From NCBI RefSeq assembly GCF_037031225.1, contig NZ_JAYEZN010000001.1, forward strand, positions 1,984,001 to 2,048,000: a stretch of 64,000 bases of DNA, written 5' to 3'. Below, piece after piece: positions 50,856 through 59,582 of this stretch. The stretch's first letter is position 1. Every line of letters begins with the position of its first letter. Source of the stretch: Halorientalis sp. LT38 (GTDB lineage Archaea > Halobacteriota > Halobacteria > Halobacteriales > Haloarculaceae). Both the position numbers and the translations under genes were made by a program. The notes beneath the pieces are model-generated. The model was not told where the DNA came from. It made no database searches and saw nothing but the letters and a program-made list of their open reading frames with translations.

Positions 50856-52493
50856 TCAGTTGTCGAACCGCGCCTGCACGAACGGCTGGACTTCCTCGAT
50901 GTCGCCGAGTCGCGAGTCGCTCAGCAGGACCGCCTCGGTCTCGTCGATGGGGACCGAGAGGCTGATCTCCTTGGTCCGGCCGTAGCGGCCCTTCGAGACG
51001 ACGACGGCGTTGACGATGCCCAGCATGTCGAGTTCGGAGATGAGGTCGGTGACGCGGCGCTGGGTCAACACGTCGGCGTCGATCTCGCCGCAGAGGCGCT
51101 TGTAGATGTTGTACACCTCGCCGGTGTTGACGTTGTGGACGCCGTTCTTTTCCAGGAGGATGATCGCGAAGAGGACGAGTTTCGACTGCGTCGGGAGCGT
51201 GCGGACCACCTCCACGACCCGATCGAGTTCGATCTTCTCCTGGGCCCGCCGGACGTGGTCTTCTTCGACGCGTTCGGTCTGGCCGCGCTCGGCTAGTTCG
51301 CCCGCCGTCCGGAGGAGGTCGAGGGCGCGCCGGGCGTCCCCGTGTTCCTGGGCGGCGAATGCCGCACAGAGCGGGATCACGTCGTCGGAGAGCGCACCGG
51401 CCTCGAAGGCGTCGTCCGCGCGGTGCTGGAGGATGTCCCGCAACTGGTTTGCGTCGTACGGCGGGAAGACGATCTCCTCCTCGCCGAGACTCGATTTCAC
51501 GCGGGGGTCGAGGAAGTCGGTGAACTTCAGGTCGTTCGAGATCCCCATGATCGACACCCGGGAGTTGTCGAGTTCGGAGTTCATCCGCGAGAGGTTGTAG
51601 AGGGTGTCGTCGCCCGACTTCTCGACGAGTTTGTCGATCTCGTCGAGCATGATGACGACCACGCGCTCGTGGTAGTCGACCGCCTCGAAGAAACTGTTGT
51701 AGACGCGGTCGGTCGGCCACCCGGTCATGGGGACCTCCTCGAATTCGTCCCGATCGTTCTCCAGCGAGTCGATCCGGGCGTCGAGGTCCTCGAGGGAGTC
51801 GATTCCACCCTTGCCCGCGCCTGCGGACACCTCCATTTCGGGTGCAGCCGCCTTTGCAGAATCGAGCACGGAGGGATCCTCTGTCGCCCGTTCGCGGAGG
51901 GTCTCCAGTTCGGCGAGACGGTCGTCGATCACGTCGCGGTTGTTCCCGATGAACTTGTTCGCGAGCTGGGCCAGCACGCGGTACTGGGTGTCGGTCACCT
52001 CGCAGTTGATGTACTGGACCTCGCAGGGGACCTCGTACTTCTGGGAGGTCGTCTCGAGTTCCTCGCTGACGAACTTCGCACTGGCGGTCTTGCCCGTCCC
52101 CGTCTTCCCGTAGATGAGGATGTTCGAGGGCGTGTCCCCGCGCAGCGCGGAGACGAGGATCGTCGCCATGTTGTTGATCTGTTCCTGCCGGTGGGGCAGC
52201 TCCCGCGGCGTGTACGAGGGGCGCAACACTTCCTTGTTCTCGAAGATGGGTTCGCCACTCAGCAGGTCGTCGAACAGCCCGCGCGAGGCCTCGTCGAGAT
52301 CGTCCTCGTCCTCCACGTCGTCCAGCACGACGTCGTCGAGCGAGGAGTCGGAATCGGTCGTCGCGTCGACGGTCAGGTCGCCCGCGGTGGCGTCGACGTC
52401 GTCGACCTGAATCTCCTCTCCGGCCCCTGCGGAGCCGTCTGATTCGCCCGCACCCGTGTCCGGTCCGTCGGATTCTTGCCCGCTATCTGTCAT
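50856..52493 (-). CDS. orc1: Orc1/Cdc6 origin-binding initiator
   Basis: 545 residues, long for the family because of an acidic N-terminal extension (1-75) and an acidic/Gly-rich insertion (EMEVSAGAGKGGIDSLEDLDARIDSL is split across a loop). AAA+ core: Walker A GKTGTGKT (129-136), Walker B VVVIMLDEIDKL, sensor 1 VSIMGISND; C-terminal winged helix (VLTQRRVTDLISELDMLGIV). It binds ORB elements and loads MCM. The start at 52493 lies 7 bp from an ORB (52501-52520), implying autoregulation. The adjacent oriC makes this the likely main-origin Orc1. Confidence 0.95.
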   Translation of the reverse strand: MTDSGQESDGPDTGAGESDGSAGAGEEIQVDDVDATAGDLTVDATTDSDSSLDDVVLDDVEDEDDLDEASRGLFDDLLSGEPIFENKEVLRPSYTPRELPHRQEQINNMATILVSALRGDTPSNILIYGKTGTGKTASAKFVSEELETTSQKYEVPCEVQYINCEVTDTQYRVLAQLANKFIGNNRDVIDDRLAELETLRERATEDPSVLDSAKAAAPEMEVSAGAGKGGIDSLEDLDARIDSLENDRDEFEEVPMTGWPTDRVYNSFFEAVDYHERVVVIMLDEIDKLVEKSGDDTLYNLSRMNSELDNSRVSIMGISNDLKFTDFLDPRVKSSLGEEEIVFPPYDANQLRDILQHRADDAFEAGALSDDVIPLCAAFAAQEHGDARRALDLLRTAGELAERGQTERVEEDHVRRAQEKIELDRVVEVVRTLPTQSKLVLFAIILLEKNGVHNVNTGEVYNIYKRLCGEIDADVLTQRRVTDLISELDMLGIVNAVVVSKGRYGRTKEISLSVPIDETEAVLLSDSRLGDIEEVQPFVQARFDN

Positions 52494-52500
52494 GAACGTA

Positions 52501-52520
52501 CCCCTCTGTTTCAGGTGGAG
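52501..52520 (-). promoter_or_regulatory. ORB element at the orc1 promoter
   Basis: Reverse strand CTCCACCTGAAACAGAGGGG, ending 7 bp before the orc1 start codon. Full match to the local consensus; binding here could both mark the origin and repress orc1. Confidence 0.8.
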
Positions 52521-52766
52521 AGACACACCTCGCGCCCCAGATACAGCCCGAGACCGGCCGAAGCACGGTCAGACGTGGAAATCGGGTCTGGTCGGGACGT
52601 CCAGTTGAACCACAAGAACCCGTGGTTGACGTCCTATTAAATATTTCGATCGTTGAGGGGTCCGTCTCCCACAGTATGACTCTATTGCGCTCGGTATCAG
52701 CACGGATAGGCCCGGACGCGTCCGGTCGCAGGATCCGGGTCCCAGCGGTTTCGAGCCCGAAACGGA

Positions 52767-52782
52767 CCATTTCGGGTGGAAC
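52767..52782 (-). promoter_or_regulatory. Partial ORB (no G-tract)
   Basis: Reverse strand GTTCCACCCGAAATGG keeps the TTCCACCCGAAA half but lacks the GGGG tail. Confidence 0.4.
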
Positions 52783-53026
52783 GGCCAGTTGCGCCGGCCG
52801 AGCGTCGATCGGATCGGAGCGCGGAGACTCGGAGCCCGGCGCGGTCGATGGCGGAGCCCCTCCTGGAAGCGACGGGTGACGATCAGCGAGCGATGGGTGG
52901 CGCCGATCGGACGTTCGGGACTGGTCCGCCGGTGAGCAGGAAGATCGGACCGAGCGTCCCCCGGCCAGGACACTCGATCCGCGACGGTCGAGGGAACCTG
53001 TCGACTGGTGGGAGGGAACCCCCCCA

Positions 53027-53046
53027 CCCCTTCGTTTCGGGTGGAG
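53027..53046 (-). promoter_or_regulatory. ORB element, left of unwinding region
   Basis: Reverse strand CTCCACCCGAAACGAAGGGG, continued by a long G-run (TGGGGGGG) as in extended haloarchaeal ORBs. Inverted relative to the ORB at 53314. Confidence 0.85.
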
Positions 53047-53078
53047 TGGAAAGAAGTGGGGTGGGGGGACCCCCCGTT

Positions 53079-53182
53079 CTAGAGAGGGCAAGAGTTAAGA
53101 CACCACACCATAAACCAAATCCGCACTAGGTCGTAGAACCCTTTCTTCTAGTGGAACTAGTAGGTTGCTAGTGGGTTGCTAG
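53079..53182. repeat. CTAG cluster in the origin
   Basis: CTAG at 53079, 53126, 53148, 53157, 53168 and 53179: six in 104 bp, the last four spaced 9, 11 and 11 bp. About seventeen others were found by eye in the remaining 64 kb. Located between the inverted ORBs, in the AT-richer stretch. Confidence 0.75.
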
Positions 53183-53313
53183 TCGTTGTCCAGCCCATCG
53201 CTCGTGAAATCACCGAGACGGTCGCGGACCATCTCCAGACACCCTCTCCCGCTGGATCACACCGCTTCCCGAGCGGCTCGACCGCTCGAACCCCGGCCCA
53301 CCCCGTCGGCACG

Positions 53314-53333
53314 TTCCACCTGAAACGAAGGGG
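53314..53333 (+). promoter_or_regulatory. ORB element, right of unwinding region
   Basis: TTCCACCTGAAACGAAGGGG followed by TGGGGGG, the strongest ORB in the window and the mirror partner of 53027-53046. Confidence 0.88.
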
Positions 53334-53645
53334 TGGGGGGCTCCCGTCCGTGTGACCGATTCTCCCAGCTGCCTTCCTCGCCCGCCAGCGGATTCGGCGT
53401 TCCGTCGACGTGGCTCGGCGATTCCCGATCGCTCCGGTCCCGTCGCGCCGGTCCGTTCGAGTTCGTGACAGGTGCCGTCCCGAATTCGGTCCCGTCCGCC
53501 GGTTGCCGTCCCTCGTACGCTCTGTCCCGGCTCCGCGAACGACTTCTCGTGTCGGTTGAAATATGTTTGTCTGACGTATACTTAAGTTAATTCGGTCGGG
53601 AAGTACCCGCAGACACGCTCTCACGGTGAGAGCTGGAGGCCCAGG

Positions 53646-54275
53646 ATGGGACTGATCACGGACATCCGAGACAGTATTTCGTCGTTGTTCTCGGCGCAGG
53701 ACCCGAAGCGAATCGGTATCTACGGTCCACCAAACGCCGGGAAGACGACGCTGGCGAACCGCATCGCACGCGACTGGACAGGTGACGCTATCGGCCCGGA
53801 GAGTCACATTCCACACGAGACGCGTCGCGCACGCAGGAAAGAGAACGTCGAGATCGAGCGCAACGGCAAGTCGGTCACCATCGACGTCGTGGACACGCCC
53901 GGCGTGACGACCAAGGTCGACTACACCGAGTTCCTCGAACACGACATGGAGAAAGACGACGCCGTGCGTCGCTCCCGCGAGGCCACCGAAGGCGTCGCCG
54001 AGGCCATGCACTGGCTCCGCGAGGACGTCGACGGCGTCCTCTACGTGCTCGACTCGACCGAAGACCCGTTCACGCAGGTGAACACGATGCTCGTCGGCAT
54101 CATCGAGAGTCAGGACCTCCCCGTCCTGATCCTCGCGAACAAGACCGACCTCGAGGACTCGAACGTCCGCCGCATCGAGAACGCCTTCCCCCAGCACGAG
54201 ACGCTGCCCCTCTCGGCGCTGGAGGGCGACAACATGGACGAGGTCTACGACAAGATCGCGGAGTACTTCGGGTGA
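53646..54275 (+). CDS. arvA: Origin-associated small GTPase (OapA/ArvA)
   Basis: 209 residues. Era-like GTPase: P-loop GPPNAGKTT (about 27-35), switch region HIPHETRRARRKENVEI, G3 DVVDTPG, G4 NKTD and G5 SALEG. In haloarchaea the gene next to orc1 at this position encodes the small GTPase called OapA and, from vesicle studies, ArvA, which drives extracellular vesicle formation. Followed by arvB and arvC, 6 bp and then a 1-bp overlap, as one operon. Orthology is from gene order and sequence pattern. Confidence 0.88.
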   Translation: MGLITDIRDSISSLFSAQDPKRIGIYGPPNAGKTTLANRIARDWTGDAIGPESHIPHETRRARRKENVEIERNGKSVTIDVVDTPGVTTKVDYTEFLEHDMEKDDAVRRSREATEGVAEAMHWLREDVDGVLYVLDSTEDPFTQVNTMLVGIIESQDLPVLILANKTDLEDSNVRRIENAFPQHETLPLSALEGDNMDEVYDKIAEYFG

Positions 54276-54281
54276 CCACGG

Positions 54282-54674
54282 ATGCCTGAAGTCAAAAAAG
54301 CCGACGACGGCGGCGACGGCGTGCAGATCGACCTCATCAGCGGCGAGCGCATGGAGAACATGACCTCCATGGAGAAGATCCGGATGATCCTCGACGGGGT
54401 CCACGAGGGCAACATCGTCATCCTCGAGGAGGGACTCTCCCCCGACGAGGAGTCCCGGCTCATCGAGGTCACGATGACCGAGATCAGCCCCGACGAGTTC
54501 AACGGGATCGAGATCGAGACCTACCCCAAGTCCGGCAGCACGGACTCGGGGCTGCTCAACCGGCTGATGGGCAAAGAGGAGACGAAGAAGCTGACGGTGA
54601 TCGGGCCGGCGAACCAGATCGAGACGCTGCACAAAGACGAGACGCTGATCAGCGCCCTGGTCTCACGGAAATAA
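54282..54674 (+). CDS. arvB: OapB/ArvB family protein (DUF2073)
   Basis: 130 residues: VQIDLISGERMENMTSMEKIRMILDGVHEGNIVILEEGLSPDEESRLIEVTM and GLLNRLMGKEETKKLTVIGPANQIETLHKDETLISALVSRK, the DUF2073 pattern. Second gene of the orc1-adjacent arvABC/oapABC operon. Partner of the GTPase in vesicle formation; also described as origin-associated because of position. Overlaps arvC by one base. Confidence 0.88.
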   Translation: MPEVKKADDGGDGVQIDLISGERMENMTSMEKIRMILDGVHEGNIVILEEGLSPDEESRLIEVTMTEISPDEFNGIEIETYPKSGSTDSGLLNRLMGKEETKKLTVIGPANQIETLHKDETLISALVSRK

Positions 54675-55360
54675 TGCCCCACCAGTGTACGGATTGTGGC
54701 CAGGTGTTCGACGACGGCTCCAAGGAGATGCTGTCGGGCTGTCCCGACTGCGGCGGGAACAAGTTCCAGTTCCACCCCTCGACGGAGGCGGTGCCCGACG
54801 AGCCCGAGCCGTCGGCCGAACCCCCGGACCCGCCCGCGCCCGACTCCACGGTGGCCCGCACCGTCGGGAGCGCGGCCCAGACGGTTCGTGACCTGGTCGG
54901 GGGCTCGGGCGACACCCCAACCGCGGGCGCGCCCGCCGAGGACGCTCCGGACCCGGTGCCCAGCGAGTCGATCCCGACCGAACCGGCCCCGGAGCCGACG
55001 CCCACCGAGGACGCGGCCCAGGCCGACGCCCGCAGCGAGGTGGTCAGTCCCGACGAGATCCCGTCGGGCGCCGACGCCGGAGAAATCGAGCACCGCGACG
55101 CCGACGCCACGGGCTCCGCTCCGGCGCCCGAGACCGTCACCGAGGGCGACGGCCGCGTCGCCGCCGAGCCCAGCGAGGACCGCCCGGACCTGAGCGAACT
55201 CCGCGAGGAGCTCAACGACCAGTTCGAGAGCATCAAGGTCCTGAGCCCGGGCCAGTACGAACTGAACCTGATGGAGCTGTACGACCGCGAGGAGTACATC
55301 ATCGCCCTCCAGGAGGACGGGCGGTACACGATCCAGGTGCCCGAGAACTGGCACGACTGA
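54674..55360 (+). CDS. arvC: OapC/ArvC family zinc-ribbon protein
   Basis: 228 residues. An N-terminal zinc ribbon (CTDCGQVF ... CPDCGGNKFQF, Cys at 5, 8, 23, 26) leads into a Pro/Glu/Ala-rich disordered linker and a conserved C-terminal domain (RPDLSELREELNDQFESIKVLSPGQYELNLMELYDREEYIIAL). Third gene of the arv/oap operon. The linker is of the same acidic low-complexity type as in polD1, hef and the 58.9-kb gene but carries no ORB match. Confidence 0.88.
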   Translation: MPHQCTDCGQVFDDGSKEMLSGCPDCGGNKFQFHPSTEAVPDEPEPSAEPPDPPAPDSTVARTVGSAAQTVRDLVGGSGDTPTAGAPAEDAPDPVPSESIPTEPAPEPTPTEDAAQADARSEVVSPDEIPSGADAGEIEHRDADATGSAPAPETVTEGDGRVAAEPSEDRPDLSELREELNDQFESIKVLSPGQYELNLMELYDREEYIIALQEDGRYTIQVPENWHD

Positions 55361-55431
55361 ACAGCGACCGCTCGACCCGGGCCTCCCGCGACCTCACGAC
55401 GCCGAACTTCTCTCGATCGCTGACATAATCG

Positions 55432-55440
55432 TTATACAAA
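55432..55440 (+). promoter_or_regulatory. TATA box of the 57-residue gene
   Basis: TTATACAAA, 28 bp before the small-gene start at 55468, so the transcript would be leaderless or nearly so. Confidence 0.5.
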
Positions 55441-55467
55441 TCGCCGAGTATCCATACCTCTGTGACC

Positions 55468-55641
55468 ATGGGACACCGAAACCGCTCACACATCGACGAG
55501 TGGGCCGCGCTCGTGGGCGAGGACGTCGGCGACCGCACGCGCTCGGACCGGGAGACGGAGCGCGCCGCTCCGCGCGGGGAGCCCGACCTGCAGGAGCGAC
55601 GGTACGGCGACGAGCGGCGCCGCAATCGCGGCGACCGCTGA
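55468..55641 (+). CDS. Small charged protein (57 aa)
   Basis: MGHRNRSHIDEWAALVGEDVGDRT followed by an Arg/Glu-rich disordered half ending RRRNRGDR. An unusually basic end for a halophile, suggesting nucleic-acid contact. Supported by a well-placed TATA box at 55432-55440 and by being a clean short frame between arvC and mdh. No family recognised. Confidence 0.5.
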   Translation: MGHRNRSHIDEWAALVGEDVGDRTRSDRETERAAPRGEPDLQERRYGDERRRNRGDR

Positions 55642-55659
55642 GCGGCGACGACGGGTCGG

Positions 55660-55665
55660 AAAAAA
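55660..55665 (-). terminator. T-run after mdh
   Basis: Six T residues on the reverse strand, 28 bp past the malate dehydrogenase stop codon, in GC-rich surroundings. Confidence 0.45.
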
Positions 55666-55692
55666 CGGGTTCGATTTCGCGTGGAGCGCCGC

Positions 55693-56607
55693 TCAGGAGA
55701 TCTTCTCGTACTGCTCGGAGAGCTTGTCGGCGGCCTCGTCGAGCAGGTCGGTCTCGCCGTCGGTGAGGTCCCAGTCGACGACTTCCTCGACGCCGTTGGC
55801 GCCGAGCTTGACGGGGACGCCCAGGCCGACGTCCTCGTAGCCGTACTCGCCGTCGAGTTTCATCGAGGCCGGCAGCACCTCGCCGGTGTCGTTGACGATG
55901 GCCTCGACCATGTGGGCGACGCCCGTGGCGGGGCCCCACTCGGTCGCGCCCTTGCGCTCGATGACGTCCATGGCGCTCTCCTGGAGCTCTTCGAGGATCT
56001 GCTCGCGCTCGTCCGCGGAGAACTCGGGGTCGGTGCCGTTGACGCGCACCTTCGAGAACACGGGGACCTGTGCGTCGCCGTGCTCGCCGAGGATGGTGGC
56101 CTCGACGTTCTGGACCGGTTCGTCGAAGCGCTCGGAGAGGACGTAGCGGAAGCGCGCGGAGTCGAGGCGGCCGCCGAAGCCGATGACCTTGTGGCGGTCG
56201 CGGTCGCCGACCTCGTACTGGTGGCGGTTGAGGAGGTCCACGGGGTTCGAGGTGGTGATCGAGACGAAGTCGTCTGTGTGCTCTTCGAGCTGGCCGATGA
56301 TGTCGCCCATGATCGGGGCGTTGTCGTCAGCCAGATCGATCCGGGTCTGGCCCGGCTGGCGCGGTAGCCCCGCGGTGATGACGACCACGTCGGAGCCGGC
56401 GGAGTCCTCGTAGGTCCCCTGCCGGATCGTCGTGTTGGAGTCGTAGGCGACGCCGTGATTGGTGTCCGCTGCCTGCCCGATCGTGACGTCCTCCTGGTCC
56501 GGGATGTCGACGTAGACGAGTTCGTCCGCGATGTCGCGCAGGGCGATGTTGTACCCCGCAGCGGCACCGACGGTACCCGCCGCGCCCACTATGGTAACCT
56601 TCGTCAT
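55693..56607 (-). CDS. mdh: Malate dehydrogenase
   Basis: NAD-dependent interconversion of malate and oxaloacetate in the citrate cycle. 304 residues of the LDH-like tetrameric MalDH group typical of halophiles: [31 protein letters not shown] (substrate-specificity Arg), [22 protein letters not shown], and catalytic His in [14 protein letters not shown]. Very acidic surface. Preceded by a 460-bp gap. Confidence 0.95.
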   Translation of the reverse strand: MTKVTIVGAAGTVGAAAGYNIALRDIADELVYVDIPDQEDVTIGQAADTNHGVAYDSNTTIRQGTYEDSAGSDVVVITAGLPRQPGQTRIDLADDNAPIMGDIIGQLEEHTDDFVSITTSNPVDLLNRHQYEVGDRDRHKVIGFGGRLDSARFRYVLSERFDEPVQNVEATILGEHGDAQVPVFSKVRVNGTDPEFSADEREQILEELQESAMDVIERKGATEWGPATGVAHMVEAIVNDTGEVLPASMKLDGEYGYEDVGLGVPVKLGANGVEEVVDWDLTDGETDLLDEAADKLSEQYEKIS

Positions 56608-57067
56608 ATCGCATGATGCTCCCGGCCCCGGAGAATTAAACTCTTCTTTTTGCTCCCGTCAGCGACGGTCTGCAGTGCCCGAGCCAGGCCCTCGATTTCC
56701 GAGGCTGCCCGCCGGTGTCCGTCGGCGTCCACTCCCGCGACCTACCGCCCCTCGTTTCGTCTCGAGACGGTGACGGTTCCGGACCGATCACTCGGCCGCA
56801 AGATCTCGAATTAGAAACTCGGACGAACGGTCACTCCCCCGAACTGGGAGCGGATAGATCGATAAAACCGGTGTACTGGGCTTGCAGACGTGACCCGATC
56901 CGATCCGTCTCGACACTCGACGGCTCTCCGCTCGCCGCTCACTGGACTCAGGTGTGATAACTGGGAGTCACATTTAACCGCCTGCTGACCGGAGGAGTAC
57001 CACCGTACCCGTCGCCAGCGCGGCGTCGCACCGGCCGGCCCCGTCCCGAGGTGGCGGGAACCGTACC
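56608..57067. other. Intergenic region between mdh and a histidine kinase
   Basis: 460 bp; divergent promoters expected. CTCTTCTTTTTGC (about 56640) is upstream of mdh. A weak ORB-like CCCCTCGTTTCG occurs near 56748 but lacks one base of the core. No convincing gene or RNA was seen. Confidence 0.5.
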
Positions 57068-58804
57068 ATGTCCTGGACGCTCTCGCTCTATACGATCTGC
57101 GGGTTCGTCGCCGCCACGGTGACCGCCGGGACTCTCTGGTTCGTCCGCGACGCCCGTTCCGAGCCCCACTGGCCGGCGTTCGTCGGCCTCCTGGTCGCGG
57201 CCTCGGGCTGGGCGCTCGCGTACGCGATCCAGCTCGGGCACGCGACGGCCCCCGCCCAGATGGACTGGCTCCGGATCGCGATCTGTTTCGCCGGCCCCGT
57301 CCCGACCCTCTGGTTCCTGTTTTCGGTCCGCTACGTGGGCGCGGATCGCTGGCTGACGCGTCGCCGCGTGGCGTTGCTCGCCCTGGAACCGATCCTCTTC
57401 TGTACACTCGTGCTCACGAACGCCCGCCACTCCATCATGTGGACGGCGACTGGCTTGACCGAGACCGGCTGGGGGCCGGTCCTCTCCATCTCGCTCGGCC
57501 CCGGCTACGTCGTCCTCGTCGGGTACGCCTACGTGATCGTCTCCGTCGGAATCGTGATCCTGTTCCGCGAGTTCGTCCGGTCGTCGACGCTCTACCGACG
57601 CCAGATCGGGCTGTTGATCCTCGGCGGGTTACCGTCGATGTTGACCCACGTCCTGTTCACCCTCCGTGCGGGACCGATTCCGGACCTCGATCTGACCCCA
57701 TTCGCCCTGTCGATCACGGCCGTCTTCTTCGGGCTCACGATCTTCCACTACGACCTGGTGGACCGCTCGCCCGTGGCCCGGGAACAGGCCTTCCAGCGCA
57801 TGGGCGACGGGCTGATAGTCGCCGACGCCGACGGCGTGATCGTCGAGGTCAACGACGTCGCCAGACGGGTGTTCGACTCGTCGCCGACCGAGGGACGCCA
57901 GGTCGACGTCGTCTTCGGGGACGGCGACCTCGACGGTCTCGACGGACGGACCCTGACGGCGACCATCGGCGGCACCGAGCGGTCCTACGACTGCCACGTC
58001 ACCCCTTTCTACGATCACCACGACCGCCTCACCGGTCGCGGGGTCGTCCTCCGGGACGTCACGGACCGCCGGGCCTACGAGCAGCGCCTGGAGGTGGCCA
58101 ACCGCGTGCTCCGGCACAACCTCCGTAACGACATGACCGTGATCCTCGGCCGGGCGGACGAACTGGAATCGTCCGTCGACGACGGCCAGCGGGAGGCCGT
58201 TCACGTCATCCAGGACACCGTCGAGGACATCATGGCTGTCAGCGAGAAGGCCCGCGAGATGATCCAGCACACCAGGTTCGCCGAGGTCGACCGCGAGTCC
58301 GTCGACGTGGTCACGGTCGCCGAGCGGGCGCTCGCGACCTTCAGAACTGCGCACCCGACCGTCGCCTGGCGATTCGCCGCGCCGGAGTCCGCACACGCGT
58401 TCGCGGCCAGCGAAGAGGCACTCGCGACCGCCGTCGAGAACCTGCTCGAGAACGCCGTCGAGCACAACGACGCCGACCGACCCGAGGTCACCGTGACCGT
58501 CGCGGCCGCGGGCGATGCGGTACGCCTCAGCGTGGCCGACAACGGCTCGGGCATCCCGGACCTCGAGCAGGACGTGTTCGTCTCCGGCACCGAGACGCAG
58601 TTGAAACACAGCCAGGGGCTCGGGCTGTGGCTCGTCTACTGGAGCGTCTCCGCCTCCGGTGGCGAGGTGTCCATCCACACCGACGACGGCTCCGGCTCCC
58701 GGGTCACGATCACCCTTCCCGCCACCGACGATGCCGAGCCGGCCACCAACTCTCCGCCTGCGGACAGCGAGACGCGGCACTCGTCCCGGACGGCCACGCG
58801 GTGA
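57068..58804 (+). CDS. Membrane sensor histidine kinase (7TM-PAS-HK)
   Basis: 578 residues. Seven N-terminal membrane helices (for example LYTICGFVAATVTAGTLWFV and GPVPTLWFLFSVRYVG) form a 7TM histidine-kinase N-domain; a PAS domain follows (about 240-340: RMGDGLIVADADGVIVEVND). Phosphoacceptor probably His350 in VLRHNLRNDMT; ATP boxes ENLLENAVEH, ADNGSGIPD and GLGLWLVYW. The C-terminal tail is disordered. No response regulator is adjacent. Confidence 0.9.
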   Translation: MSWTLSLYTICGFVAATVTAGTLWFVRDARSEPHWPAFVGLLVAASGWALAYAIQLGHATAPAQMDWLRIAICFAGPVPTLWFLFSVRYVGADRWLTRRRVALLALEPILFCTLVLTNARHSIMWTATGLTETGWGPVLSISLGPGYVVLVGYAYVIVSVGIVILFREFVRSSTLYRRQIGLLILGGLPSMLTHVLFTLRAGPIPDLDLTPFALSITAVFFGLTIFHYDLVDRSPVAREQAFQRMGDGLIVADADGVIVEVNDVARRVFDSSPTEGRQVDVVFGDGDLDGLDGRTLTATIGGTERSYDCHVTPFYDHHDRLTGRGVVLRDVTDRRAYEQRLEVANRVLRHNLRNDMTVILGRADELESSVDDGQREAVHVIQDTVEDIMAVSEKAREMIQHTRFAEVDRESVDVVTVAERALATFRTAHPTVAWRFAAPESAHAFAASEEALATAVENLLENAVEHNDADRPEVTVTVAAAGDAVRLSVADNGSGIPDLEQDVFVSGTETQLKHSQGLGLWLVYWSVSASGGEVSIHTDDGSGSRVTITLPATDDAEPATNSPPADSETRHSSRTATR

Positions 58805-58879
58805 GTCGCCCTCTGGGTCACGCCGGGACGCCGTGGGAACCCCGCAAGTCATTTTCCGCCAGCCCGTCTACACCGGGAC

Positions 58880-59581
58880 ATGAGCGACTTCGACAAGGAA
58901 GCCGAACGCGAGAAGTTACGCGAGAAGTACGCGGACGACCAGCAGGACCGCGAGTCGACCGAGCGGATGAGCGACCTCCTCCTGAAAGGGGCGACGATGA
59001 CGAACGCCCACTGCGGCACATGCGGCGACCCCATCTTCCGCCACGAGGGCCAGGAGTTCTGCCCGACCTGCCAGGAGGTCCTCACCGAGGCCGACGACGC
59101 AGCGGACGTCCCGGCGGACGGCGAGGAGACGGCCGACCGCGCCGACGCCCCCACGGCGGACCCCGCCAACGCGGCGACTGCCGACTCGGAGGCTGCGACC
59201 AACGGTACGGCGTCGGCAGCGGGCGACGAGACGGCGAACGTCCGATCCCAGGGCCACGCCACTGGCACTCCTTCCGGTGGAGCAGGGCCAGCCGACGACC
59301 CGACCGCCACACCCGAATCCGAGCCGGTCGCTCCAGTCGAAACGGAGGGGGTCGGGAACGCGACGCCCCCGGCCGCGGAGCGCGGAGCGCCCCGAACGAC
59401 GGGCGCTGCAGTGGAAACGGGGGGCGATCTCGCAAGTGCGCGGGCCCGACTCACCGCGACGATCGACCGGCTGACGGCCCTGGCCGCCGACAGCGACGAC
59501 CTCGAACGAACGCGGGCCTACCTCGGGGCCGTCGAGGAGGCCGCCGACGCGCTCGCGGCGGTCAACCGCGCGGACCGCTGA
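58880..59581 (+). CDS. Sjogren/scleroderma autoantigen 1 (UPF0148) family zinc protein
   Basis: 233 residues. N-terminal helix DFDKEAEREKLREKYADDQ, MSDLLLKGATMTNAHCGTCGDPIFRHEGQEFCPTC gives the family zinc ribbon (Cys at 45, 48, 61, 64 approx.). A long acidic linker follows and a C-terminal helical hairpin (ARARLTATIDRLTALAADSDDLERTRAYLGAVEEAADAL). The linker DNA encodes VETEG through a perfect ORB consensus (59331-59350). Stops 1 bp from the convergent hef stop. Confidence 0.85.
   Translation: MSDFDKEAEREKLREKYADDQQDRESTERMSDLLLKGATMTNAHCGTCGDPIFRHEGQEFCPTCQEVLTEADDAADVPADGEETADRADAPTADPANAATADSEAATNGTASAAGDETANVRSQGHATGTPSGGAGPADDPTATPESEPVAPVETEGVGNATPPAAERGAPRTTGAAVETGGDLASARARLTATIDRLTALAADSDDLERTRAYLGAVEEAADALAAVNRADR
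59331..59350 (+). promoter_or_regulatory. ORB-like sequence inside coding DNA, full consensus match
   Basis: CTCCAGTCGAAACGGAGGGG, followed by GTCGGG, in the linker of the autoantigen-family gene, 6 kb from the origin core. A weaker one, CTGCAGTGGAAACGGGGGG, is at 59406-59424. Confidence 0.55.
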
Positions 59582-59582
59582 C

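Larger units (their letters stand above)
52494..53645. other. Chromosomal replication origin (oriC)
   Basis: 1152-bp non-coding region between orc1 and arvA. It contains ORBs at 52501-52520 (reverse), 53027-53046 (reverse) and 53314-53333 (forward), plus a partial one at 52767-52782. The last two full ORBs point outward around an AT-richer stretch (about 53085-53185) that is the probable unwinding element. That stretch holds six CTAG sites. A perfect GGGGGG-A-CCCCCC hairpin lies at 53063-53075. The arvA-side end has a TATA-like TATACTTAA (about 53577-53585). Origin function is inferred from ORBs, orc1 linkage and conserved gene order. Confidence 0.9.

Noticed and set aside
56747-56765. ORB-like CCCCTCGTTTCGTCTCG upstream of the 7TM kinase
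   Set aside because: Lacks one base in the GAAACRRAGGGG core and the TCCA half; counted as chance.
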